39,852 nucleotides of DNA from an uncultured Prevotella sp. (GTDB lineage: Bacteria > Bacteroidota > Bacteroidia > Bacteroidales > Bacteroidaceae): NCBI GenBank assembly GCA_937898715.1, contig CALEKA010000009.1:1-39852 (forward strand), given 5' to 3'. Positions 25,094 to 32,703 of the stretch are shown in pieces (the stretch's first letter is position 1; each line of letters begins with the position of its first letter). Position numbers and translations under genes: made by a program. The notes below the pieces were generated by a model. It saw only the letters and a list, made by a program, of their open reading frames with translations, was not told the DNA's origin and did not search any database.

Positions 25094-26104
25094 CTAAATC
25101 GTTAGGGCTATCAAAATGATTGCCGCCAAAGCTACGCCAAAACCTGTAGCTGCGATAATCACCATCGTTTGGTGGCTCTGTATCCACTCACTTAGACGTT
25201 CTCCGGCAGAGGGTTCGGGCTGCAAAGCCTGATGAATAGCTTCCTTAAACTCTAATGCGGTCTGATAGCGCAGACTCTGTTCCTTTTCTGTAGCCTTAGC
25301 TATCACCTTAAATAGTCTGCGTGGGATGCACTCATTATAAGGTAGAGGTTCAGACAATTGATGAGCCAACGTTTCAGCTTCACTCTCACAATCCATCGGA
25401 TTGGTGCCAGTAAGGAGTTCGTAGAAAGTGATACCAAGCTCGTAGATATCTGTCGTAGCATTAATAGAAACTACACTACCATTCTCTTCACGCTTGATTT
25501 GCTCAGGAGCTGAATACTGCGGAGTACCGATGAATCCACAAGAAGAGAATTTATTACCACCGCTCATGCGACTTATGCCCAAATCCATTAAGCGCACATT
25601 CGATCCATTCTCTATCATAATATTAGAGGGCTTAATGTCGCGGTGAATCACGCCCCGAGAATGAACGTAGTCGAGCGCATCGAGCACATCGCATACCACG
25701 CTACATATCTTTTCCACCCTTGTAGGCGATTCGTCAAACGAGTGTACGTACTGATCTACATTCACGCCTTGCACGTAATGGCTTAGGATGAATATGGGGC
25801 CATAGTCAGGGGCATACTCGCAACAGCCTATCATCTCTACTAAGTTGGGGTGGCGAAATGCCAGACTTGCCTCTTGACGCGCCCTTTCGCGTATCATCTT
25901 ATTGTTTGCATAGCAGTCTTTCACTCGCTTGATAGCAATTACTGCCCCATTTTTGCAACGATATCCACGGTACACATCGCCCATGGCTCCGCTACCGAGC
26001 GGTGGCTCTTGGGGATTGTAGCAATACCATTCCCCCATGACATATAGATAGATGTATGGGTCGCCGGGCTTCTGCACCACATTTGATCTTTTGGGCTTTG
26101 GCAT
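25094..26104 (-). CDS. Eukaryotic-like Ser/Thr kinase with C-terminal membrane helix
   Basis: 336 aa. Kinase domain about 24-293. Seen: glycine loop 'LGSGAMGDVY' (36-45), ATP-binding Lys 59 in 'VIAIKRV', catalytic loop 'HRDIKPSN' (154-161), 'MDLGIS' replacing DFG (Asp 174), activation segment 'SSCGFIGTPQYSAPEQ' (187-202), and 'DIYELGITFYELLTG'. The kinase is complete and should be active. A single membrane helix sits at the very C-terminus (about 313-334) with almost nothing outside, so sensing must come through partners or other membrane proteins. It belongs to the Hanks/PknB-type family, but without PASTA or other outer sensor domains. Confidence 0.94.
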   Translation of the reverse strand: MPKPKRSNVVQKPGDPYIYLYVMGEWYCYNPQEPPLGSGAMGDVYRGYRCKNGAVIAIKRVKDCYANNKMIRERARQEASLAFRHPNLVEMIGCCEYAPDYGPIFILSHYVQGVNVDQYVHSFDESPTRVEKICSVVCDVLDALDYVHSRGVIHRDIKPSNIMIENGSNVRLMDLGISRMSGGNKFSSCGFIGTPQYSAPEQIKREENGSVVSINATTDIYELGITFYELLTGTNPMDCESEAETLAHQLSEPLPYNECIPRRLFKVIAKATEKEQSLRYQTALEFKEAIHQALQPEPSAGERLSEWIQSHQTMVIIAATGFGVALAAIILIALTI

Positions 26105-26121
26105 AACGCGGAAAGTTTTTA

Positions 26122-27687
26122 TCAGTTCTTACTATTGATCATTTTGAGATTTTCACGCCATTGCTTAATGGCAGAGCGATAAGAATCTGCCTGACGTGCA
26201 TACTCTGCATCGTTGGCTTCCGTAGCGAGTTGGTAAGTTCTGTCGAAGAGTTGCTGTGCACGATTACCATCGCGAGCAGGCACAGCGTCAGTACGCTGAT
26301 CAGCTTTCCAATAATCGAGTGCCAACTCATAAGCGGCCTTATAATTGTTGGGTTCTTGTTCGAGAGTTCTTACCAAGAGTTCGTGTGCCCTGCTATTGTC
26401 GCTTTGAATGCCAAGTTGCTGCTGTATGCGCTTGATGCTGTCAGGAGCATTGTCGTCGGTCATTTTGCTCTTAAACAAGAGTTGGCTCAGCAAAAATGTA
26501 GCACGAGCGTCTGTGCGCGAGAGGGAGTCGAGCACGTCAATGGCTCGTTGCTCTGAGAGCGTGCCCTTGTGAATAGAAGACAAAGCACTATCGTAAGTAT
26601 AGCTTTCTGTCTGCAATCCATCAGAATCTCCACCAGCAGAGTTACCACTTCCTCTCAGTGCCATGCCAATGCCAGCCACTGCAACTACGCAAGCCACAGC
26701 GCCACCAGCTATGTAAGTATAGAGCGGCTTCCACTCTATGCCTCTACCAACTTCGTCAACGTGGTCGAGCGCCACGCGGAATTCTGCTGCACTTTGGAAT
26801 CGCTTGGCACGCTGTTTCTCTGTGGCACGAGCGATAAGCCGGCGCATACCCTTGTGCTTGATGAGTTTAAGCGGCAGAGGAGCATGAAGTTGCTTTTGCA
26901 AGATATCGCTCCGATCGCCTTCGAAGGGAACGTGCCCTACGATACACTGGAAGAGCAGGATGCCCACTGCATAAAGGTCTGTTGTCTGATTCTGCTCGTT
27001 GATCGCACCCAACACGAGTTCGGGCGCTGCATATTCTGGTTTTCCGATGAACTGCCCTGCTTGTGTAAGGTGCTTGTCGTTTGTCGTTAAGGAGTTGTAT
27101 TTTTTAGCAATACCGAAGTCGATGAGTTTGATATGACCATCGCGTGTGATCATGATATTGGTAGGATCGATGTCGCGATGGATATAACCAGCATCATGCA
27201 TACTGGCCAATCCCGATAGCACATTGCGCACGATAAATGATGCAAAGTGTATGGGATCATGCTGATAGTCCTTATAGAGTTTCTCGGCATAAGGGACAGT
27301 CACTCCTTTCTGATCGACGAGTTTACCATTTAGCAGATGATCAAGCGATACGCCCTCGAGCAGTTCGCTCACCACATGATAATGGTGTTGCACCTCGCCC
27401 AATACGCCGCGACTTTCTGTTTCGATGAAGCCAAGCATCTCTATCAGATTGTCATGGCGGAAGTGGATTGCTGCTTCACGTCGAGCCTTCTCTATGGCAT
27501 AAGGTGGCATGTCACTATACATAAACTTGATGGCGACATTGCGCACCGACTGCGTAAATTCGTTTACACACCGGCCCTTATACACCTTGCCCATTCCACC
27601 CTCGCCTAGAGGTTCATCGTCGGAATCAAACTCATAGTATATTCCTTGCTGCTTTTCGGATTTACCTTGTATTCTGAATAATGACAT
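26122..27687 (-). CDS. Eukaryotic-like Ser/Thr kinase with outer TPR-like domain
   Basis: 521 aa. Kinase domain about 20-310: 'LGEGGMGKVYKG' (27-38), Lys 54 in 'VAIKF', catalytic loop 'HRDIDPTN' (170-177), 'LIDFGIAK' (188-195) and 'GKPEYAAPE' (215-223). The catalytic-loop Lys usual in Ser/Thr kinases (HRDxKxxN) is Asp 174 here, while Asp 172 and Asn 177 are kept, so activity is likely but not certain. A membrane helix (about 323-344) is followed by about 175 outer residues with TPR-like helices ('AHELLVRTLEQEPNNYKAAYELALDYW' region). TPR domains bind proteins, which suggests a protein signal. The next kinase gene starts only 17 bp downstream. Confidence 0.93.
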   Translation of the reverse strand: MSLFRIQGKSEKQQGIYYEFDSDDEPLGEGGMGKVYKGRCVNEFTQSVRNVAIKFMYSDMPPYAIEKARREAAIHFRHDNLIEMLGFIETESRGVLGEVQHHYHVVSELLEGVSLDHLLNGKLVDQKGVTVPYAEKLYKDYQHDPIHFASFIVRNVLSGLASMHDAGYIHRDIDPTNIMITRDGHIKLIDFGIAKKYNSLTTNDKHLTQAGQFIGKPEYAAPELVLGAINEQNQTTDLYAVGILLFQCIVGHVPFEGDRSDILQKQLHAPLPLKLIKHKGMRRLIARATEKQRAKRFQSAAEFRVALDHVDEVGRGIEWKPLYTYIAGGAVACVVAVAGIGMALRGSGNSAGGDSDGLQTESYTYDSALSSIHKGTLSEQRAIDVLDSLSRTDARATFLLSQLLFKSKMTDDNAPDSIKRIQQQLGIQSDNSRAHELLVRTLEQEPNNYKAAYELALDYWKADQRTDAVPARDGNRAQQLFDRTYQLATEANDAEYARQADSYRSAIKQWRENLKMINSKN

Positions 27688-27870
27688 GCTGCTTTCTTAT
27701 TTTAAGACTAATGTTCCTTCTCACGCAGAGCACCCTCTCGTTGCTTCATAAGAGAAATGGAGAGAAATGCACTGCTTGAGATAAACGTTCCTTATAATGC
27801 GGATCGACATCACCTATATAAAGAGATAATACAATTATTGCATGAAGTGATGCCGATACAAGCGGCGGAC

Positions 27871-28602
27871 TTACATCGAAACCGTACCACCACTATTGTG
27901 TCCAGGCACGGAGCCATCAAGCCCTACCGTACCTCCATTATCCATATAGCCACCTTGCCACGGCTGTTGGAAACCTTCGGGCTGAGTGTTTCCACTGCCA
28001 AAGGAAGGAACGTCGCTATAATCGTCCTCTGGCTCTGAGGCTTCTACTGGAATAAAGCCTTCAGCCACAGAGAGGTCGTACTTGCTGGCATCGATCAGCA
28101 CCAATACGAGTTCATAGTTGTTGCCCACGGTGATTTTGTCACCACTATGGCACTCTACAGCTTGGAATCCGATGGTCTCGCCATTAATCATCGTGCCGTT
28201 GGTCGACTGTGTATCAGTCACGGCTGCAATGACGCCACCCGTATTCTTGATTTGTCTGACAATGATTACGGCATGATTGCCCGACACAGTGCCCTCTTTC
28301 AGCACAATGTCTGAAGCATCGTCTTGCCCAATGGTGTTGCGTCCTATCTGTAGCGGCCAATACTCTCCCATCTGCGTGCGCGAGATAGAATAGAGAAAAC
28401 CTACAACAGGCTTTCCTGGCTGCACTACTCTGCGCTGAGCAGGAGCTGCTGAAGCTGCGGGCTGAGCTGCCCCCATGCTTTCCATACCTGGTACGATTGT
28501 GCCACGAGTTGCAGGCTGTGCGCCACGTGCATACATACCTGTCATACCTCCCGCATTTTCGTCGGGGGTGAGTCCTTGAATTACTGTTTTGTTTTGTGAC
28601 AT
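27871..28602 (-). CDS. Soluble FHA-domain protein with Thr-rich ends
   Basis: 243 aa, no membrane helix. FHA domain about 83-165: 'LQIGRNTIGQDDASDIVL', 'VSGNHAVIIV' and 'STNGTMING'. Both disordered ends carry short T-V/I motifs preceded by Lys, Arg or Gly: 'KTVIQG' (Thr 6), 'RGTIVPG' (Thr 35), 'GGTVGLDG' (Thr 225) and 'GGTVSM' (Thr 240). These look like phospho-acceptor sites for the operon kinases and possible ligands for FHA domains, including its own, as in mycobacterial GarA-type proteins. It is the first gene of the operon and 183 bp ahead of the first kinase. Function inferred only. Confidence 0.88.
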   Translation of the reverse strand: MSQNKTVIQGLTPDENAGGMTGMYARGAQPATRGTIVPGMESMGAAQPAASAAPAQRRVVQPGKPVVGFLYSISRTQMGEYWPLQIGRNTIGQDDASDIVLKEGTVSGNHAVIIVRQIKNTGGVIAAVTDTQSTNGTMINGETIGFQAVECHSGDKITVGNNYELVLVLIDASKYDLSVAEGFIPVEASEPEDDYSDVPSFGSGNTQPEGFQQPWQGGYMDNGGTVGLDGSVPGHNSGGTVSM

Positions 28603-28754
28603 AATGTTTGTTTTTCTTTAGATTCAGTTCTTAGTAATTTATGAAAATGCACGTTTTTCACGTTGACCAGTTCATATCAGAGTTTGTTTCTATCTCATTA
28701 TGAGCATTCGGCAAATAGTGATTATTAGCACATTCTCAGTACATCTCTCTTTGG

Positions 28755-28762
28755 CAAAGGTA
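28755..28762 (-). promoter_or_regulatory. -7 box (TACCTTTG), likely promoter of the signalling operon
   Basis: Minus-strand TACCTTTG, a full match to TAnnTTTG, about 153 bp upstream of the first FHA gene. No other such box was found in the short gaps between genes down to 16567, which fits one long transcript. Confidence 0.6.
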
Positions 28763-29241
28763 CAACTTTCCTGATTTTAAAATTCTTTTACTTATGCGCT
28801 CAAACGCATGCATGGCAAGAGCAAGCACATAGGCGGTCAATATTTATAGTATAAGTTTCAAAAAAATATTAAGCAATTCATTAGTTTTCAGTATGCTGCG
28901 TTCTTATTTTTGACATTGAACGATTTACTGAAATGGTTTACTTTGGCCTTGACCTAAACGATGGCTATGGCTGAGCAATCGCCTGGCAAAATCTGCATGA
29001 ACGCTTTTACTTGATTAAGAGAATGCCTAACTCAAGTTTCGAATTTAGATCTTGCAATCTAGCTTCAGCCTAATCCACGCAAGTTTGCAAGGGTTCTTTC
29101 TACATCCAAAGCTTAAAATACTTATTCATTTCGACACGGGAAGCAAGAATTTTGCCAATGTGTTCTATTTGAATAGTTATAAAGGCTAAGAAAAAATCTG
29201 AACCTTCATGTATTGTCAGTAAGAATCATGTAACTGACGGC
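28763..29241. other. Intergenic region, no gene seen
   Basis: AT-rich DNA between the divergent signalling operon and the tolC operon. I find no convincing ORF. A related copy of the AAGTTTCGRATTTAG repeat head is at 29034-29049. The 22-bp array begins at 29242. Confidence 0.6.
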
Positions 29242-29329
29242 TCATTTCGTTCGATATGAACATTCATTTCGTTCGATATGAACATTCATTTCGTTCGATA
29301 TGAGCATTCATTTCGTTCGATATGAGACA
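29242..29329. repeat. Tandem array, 22-bp period (TCATTTCGTTCGATATGA)
   Basis: Four consecutive 22-bp units start at 29242, 29264, 29286 and 29308. Each contains the 18-mer TCATTTCGTTCGATATGA, which is symmetric except at the A/T positions, followed by four bases (ACAT, ACAT, GCAT, GACA). A period of two helical turns and internal dyads suggest an iterated protein-binding site. It is about 270 bp upstream of tolC and 640 bp upstream of the FHA gene. Confidence 0.85.
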
Positions 29330-29403
29330 TTTAAAAGAGGGCCTAAAAACAATTCGCTGATGTTATTTACAGTACATGATAGTACACTTATAAGATATGT
29401 AAC

Positions 29404-29453
29404 TGAAGTTCTGGATTTAGAATGATTCAGTCCGCCTATTCTAAAACCGGAAC
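29404..29453. repeat. Imperfect palindrome related to the window-end repeat
   Basis: An arm reading AAGTTCTGGATTTAGAAT pairs with ATTCTAAAACCGGAACTT (15 of 18 positions) around a 14-nt loop. The arm carries the same CGGATTTAGAAT-type head as the repeats at both window ends. Confidence 0.6.
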
Positions 29454-29546
29454 TTGAAATGTCCAACAGTATATGTATTGTACGGCACAATTGTTCTATT
29501 TCACTCTTTTGAGAACATGAGGTGTGCACCGAATACGATAAATCCG

Positions 29547-29554
29547 TAATTTTG
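29547..29554 (+). promoter_or_regulatory. -7 box (TAATTTTG) for the tolC operon
   Basis: Full match to TAnnTTTG, 43 bp upstream of the tolC start codon. Confidence 0.65.
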
Positions 29555-29596
29555 CATGATTAAATGTAGAAACTATAATACACTCTTTCAGACTAT

Positions 29597-31066
29597 ATGA
29601 AGAAACTCTTAATCCTACTCTCGTTTGCAGGTTTCAGCCTTTGGGCTGAGGCACAAACGGTGCTTACGCTTGATAGTTGTCGTGCACTGGCCATGCGCAA
29701 CAACAAGGAATTGGCGCAAGGCAAGATGAAGATCGAAAAAGCTGGATGGGATCGAAAGGCGGCTCACACAAACTATCTGCCCAAAGTTTCGCTTACAGCA
29801 GGCTACATGCGTTCGGGCAACGAGATTTCACTGCTTAGCAAGGATCAAAAGAATGCACTCAACAATCTGGGAACAAATGCCATGAGCCAGTTCAGCGGGC
29901 AGTTTCAGACGATTGCTGGTCAAATCATACAGCAGCATCCTGACCTTGCTCCACTAATCCAGAACATAAGCGGACAACTTCCTCAGTTTGGTCAGTTGGG
30001 CAACGCTTTCGGACAAGGGCTTACCGATGCACTGCGTACCGACACGCGCAACATGACGGCAGGCATGATCCTCCTAACCCAACCTCTCTATATGGGTGGT
30101 AAGATCAAAGCCTACGAGAATATCACCAAACTTCAAGAAAAGCTTGCACAAGATCAGCTCCGCGCCGACGGTCAGCAGGTGACACTCGACGTAGACAAGG
30201 CGTATTGGCAAGTGGTATCGCTCGCCAACAAGCGCCGCTTAGCTATCAGCTATCGCGACATGTTGGCTCATCTCGACTCCGACGTGGTGAAGATGATCCA
30301 CGAGGGTGTGGCTACCAAGAGCAACGAGCTCTCTGTCAGCGTGAAGCTCAATGAAGCAGAGATGACGCTCGTCAAGGTGGAAGATGGGCTTACGCTCTCG
30401 CGCATGCTCCTGTGCCAACTCTGCGGTTTGCCTCTCGAGTCAGCTCCTACCCTTGCAGACGAAAACAATGCCGACCTGCCCACACAGACTGAGGACATCA
30501 AGGCGGAAGTGCAGACGGCCTACGACTTGCGTCCCGAACTAAGCCAACTCGCCACCGCGCAGAGTATCTATGCTGAAAAGGCTAAGGTGGAACGCGCTGC
30601 CGTACTGCCTCAATTGGCGCTTACGGGAGGATACATGATTTCCAACCCGAATGTATTCAACAGTTTTGAGAAGAAATTTCGTGGCACGTGGGCAGTAGGC
30701 GTAATGTTGAAAGTGCCCGTATGGAATTGGGGGGAGACGAAGTATAAAGTACGCGCTGCTCGCACGGAAGCCCAAATGGCAAGTCTGAAGACCGACGAGG
30801 CGAAAGAGAAGATCGAGCTGCAGGTGACACAGGAAGCCTTCCGTGTGAACGAAGCCAATCGCAAGCTTGAATTGAGCCTAAAGAACCTCGACAAGGCGGA
30901 AGAGAATCTGCGTACCGCACAGGTGGGCTTCAAGGAGGGCGTGATCAATACCACCGACCTTCTGCAAGCACAGACGGCTTGGCTGCAAGCTCATAGCGAC
31001 AAGATCGACTCTCAGATCGACATTAAGCTCTGCCGCGCTGCTTACGAAAAAGCCGTGGGTAGATAA
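29597..31066 (+). CDS. tolC: TolC-family outer-membrane efflux protein
   Basis: 489 aa. Signal peptide about 1-19 ('FSLWAEAQ'). Two OEP-type halves are visible: 'LTLDSCRALAMRNNKELAQG' at the start, long helices through 'VDKAYWQVVSLANKRRLA' and 'YDLRPELSQLATAQSIYAEKAKVERAAVLPQL' region, and closing 'FKEGVINTTDLLQAQTAWLQA', a hallmark of TolC-like trimers. It forms the outer-membrane exit duct for a transporter in the inner membrane. The following genes encode the membrane fusion protein and two ABC-2 permeases, so the set forms a tripartite efflux or secretion system. It is the first gene, driven by the -7 box at 29547. Confidence 0.93.
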   Translation: MKKLLILLSFAGFSLWAEAQTVLTLDSCRALAMRNNKELAQGKMKIEKAGWDRKAAHTNYLPKVSLTAGYMRSGNEISLLSKDQKNALNNLGTNAMSQFSGQFQTIAGQIIQQHPDLAPLIQNISGQLPQFGQLGNAFGQGLTDALRTDTRNMTAGMILLTQPLYMGGKIKAYENITKLQEKLAQDQLRADGQQVTLDVDKAYWQVVSLANKRRLAISYRDMLAHLDSDVVKMIHEGVATKSNELSVSVKLNEAEMTLVKVEDGLTLSRMLLCQLCGLPLESAPTLADENNADLPTQTEDIKAEVQTAYDLRPELSQLATAQSIYAEKAKVERAAVLPQLALTGGYMISNPNVFNSFEKKFRGTWAVGVMLKVPVWNWGETKYKVRAARTEAQMASLKTDEAKEKIELQVTQEAFRVNEANRKLELSLKNLDKAEENLRTAQVGFKEGVINTTDLLQAQTAWLQAHSDKIDSQIDIKLCRAAYEKAVGR

Positions 31067-31142
31067 TGCTTCGACACTCAGCCCACATCTTATATATAGA
31101 CAACAGACTTTATAAAGTATATTTACACACATCATACACGAT

Positions 31143-32120
31143 ATGAGACAGAAAGCGAATTTTCTTCCCGCCATCTTCATCTTGGCAGGAATCATCATTT
31201 TAGTAGTAATAGGTAGTCTCTACGCCTTCAATCATGAAGACGATACCATCCAGGGTCAAGCCGACGTGACTGAATATCGCGTATCGAGCAAGGTGCCCGG
31301 CCGCATTCTCAAGTTTATGGTAAAAGAGGGCGACTACGTGCATGCTGGCGATACGCTTGCCATTCTCGAAGCCCCCGAAGTATCGGCAAAACTCACACAG
31401 GCTCAAGCCGCCGAAGACGCTGCTGCTGCCCAAAACCGCAAAGCAGAGAAGGGTGCTCGCCAAGAGCAAATCGCTGGTGCTTACGAGATGTGGCAGAAAG
31501 CCAAGGCTGGTGTCGACATTGCCGAGAAGTCGTACCAACGCGTAAAGCGTCTTTTCGACCAAGGCGTGATGACAGCCCAAAAGCTTGACGAGGTAACTGC
31601 TCAACGCAACGCTGCCATTGCTACAGAACGTGCAGCAAAGTCGCAGTACGACATGGCAAAGAATGGTGCTGAACGTGAAGATAAGGAAGCTGCAGCTGCT
31701 CTGGTCAATCGTGCTAAGGGAGCAGTGAGCGAGGTGAATTCTTACATCAAGGAGACGGTTCTTACTGCTTCTGCTGATGGCGAAGTGACCGACATTTTCC
31801 CACAGGTGGGCGAACTCGTGGGTACGGGTGCTCCGATCATGAACGTGGCGCTGATGAACGACATGTGGGTTACGTTCAACATCCGTGAAGACCACCTGAG
31901 CCTCTTCAAGATGAATCAGACCTTCAAGGCTACTATTCCTGCATTGGGCAACAAGGAAGTCAGCCTCAAGGTGTACTACATGAAGGACCTCGGATCGTAT
32001 GCAGCTTGGAAAGCCACCAAGACTACGGGGCAGTACGACATGAAGACGTTTGAAGTAAAAGCAAGTCCACTGCAAAAGGTTGATGGTCTCAGACCGGGAA
32101 TGAGCGTGCTGATTAAGTAA
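31143..32120 (+). CDS. HlyD-family membrane fusion protein
   Basis: 325 aa. An N-terminal membrane helix (about 8-29) anchors it in the inner membrane. A lipoyl/biotinyl half-motif follows ('VSSKVPGRILKFMVKEGDYV' region, about 45-75), then an alpha-hairpin coiled coil rich in Ala, Lys and Gln (about 80-200), the second half of the lipoyl domain ('TASADGEVTDIFPQVGELV') and a barrel domain. It bridges the inner-membrane permease and TolC. It is 76 bp downstream of tolC in the same operon. The 159-bp gap after it contains the left arm of the inverted repeat that flanks the DUF559 gene. Confidence 0.93.
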   Translation: MRQKANFLPAIFILAGIIILVVIGSLYAFNHEDDTIQGQADVTEYRVSSKVPGRILKFMVKEGDYVHAGDTLAILEAPEVSAKLTQAQAAEDAAAAQNRKAEKGARQEQIAGAYEMWQKAKAGVDIAEKSYQRVKRLFDQGVMTAQKLDEVTAQRNAAIATERAAKSQYDMAKNGAEREDKEAAAALVNRAKGAVSEVNSYIKETVLTASADGEVTDIFPQVGELVGTGAPIMNVALMNDMWVTFNIREDHLSLFKMNQTFKATIPALGNKEVSLKVYYMKDLGSYAAWKATKTTGQYDMKTFEVKASPLQKVDGLRPGMSVLIK

Positions 32121-32137
32121 AAAGTAGGAGGCTACAG

Positions 32138-32176
32138 CCCCTCCCCCTAGCCCCCTCCCCCTACGGGAGAGGGGGA
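32138..32176. repeat. Left arm of the inverted repeat flanking the DUF559 gene
   Basis: C-rich element whose 27-bp core (32149-32175) is perfectly complementary to 32750-32776 on the other side of the nuclease gene. Beyond the core the two arms differ by a base change and a 1-nt length difference. Confidence 0.9.
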
Positions 32177-32279
32177 ACAGATACTTTAAGTGGCGAAAGA
32201 TAGGGAGATAGAGGAATAATGGAAAATGGGATTTTGGTGAATACAATAATTTGTATACTAACAATATTACATCGTAAAT

Positions 32280-32678
32280 ATGAACAAGGATAAAGGCAAA
32301 GAAGAGGGACCTCGGTGGGCGAATCCTATGACCTATGCTCTAGCTAAAAATAACGCACAGAGAATGAGAATCCTTCCTACACCCGCAGAACTGCTTCTTT
32401 GGAAATATATCCGAGCTGGCCAAATCCAAGCACACTTCCGCCGACAATATATCATAGATGATTATATAGCCGACTTTGTCGCACTAAAGCACAAACTCAT
32501 CATTGAGATTGATGGGAAATACCACGACAACCCTCAGCAAATGAATCAAGATGGGCTACGCAGCAGAGAACTATCTAAATTTAATGTAATACGCTTCACT
32601 AATGAAGAAGTCCTCAACAACATTGATCACGTCATTGACGTCACCAATACCCACCTCGCCCCTTGCACACAATTATAA
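32280..32678 (+). CDS. DUF559-family nuclease-like protein
   Basis: 132 aa. Fits the DUF559 family, related to Vsr-type PD-(D/E)XK endonucleases: 'MRILPTPAELLLWKYIRAGQI', 'HFRRQYIIDDYIADF', 'KLIIEIDGKYHD' and 'FNVIRFTNEEVL', with Asp and Glu residues at the expected active-site places. It is likely to act on DNA, but no biochemical role is established for most members. It interrupts an efflux operon between the HlyD and permease genes. Inverted GC-rich repeats on both sides suggest that it arrived as a small mobile unit. Its base composition is more AT-rich than its neighbours. Confidence 0.85.
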   Translation: MNKDKGKEEGPRWANPMTYALAKNNAQRMRILPTPAELLLWKYIRAGQIQAHFRRQYIIDDYIADFVALKHKLIIEIDGKYHDNPQQMNQDGLRSRELSKFNVIRFTNEEVLNNIDHVIDVTNTHLAPCTQL

Positions 32679-32703
32679 AACAACGACCTAAGCATTTAGC
32701 TCT

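Noticed and set aside
16567..28602. Type VI secretion regulatory cluster (PpkA, PppA, Fha)
   Set aside because: The kinase, PP2C and FHA trio recalls T6SS control, but no sheath, baseplate, Hcp, VgrG or TssJLM-type gene is present. The FHA-protease also has no counterpart in that system.
29242..29329. CRISPR-like array
   Set aside because: The units are directly adjacent without unique spacers of about 30 bp, and no cas genes are present. It is a plain tandem repeat, as are the arrays at 13741 and 38266.
31200..32264. 354-aa minus-strand open frame over the HlyD gene
   Set aside because: It lies opposite a well-supported gene. Its only notable part, a Gly-rich stretch, is the translated inverted repeat.
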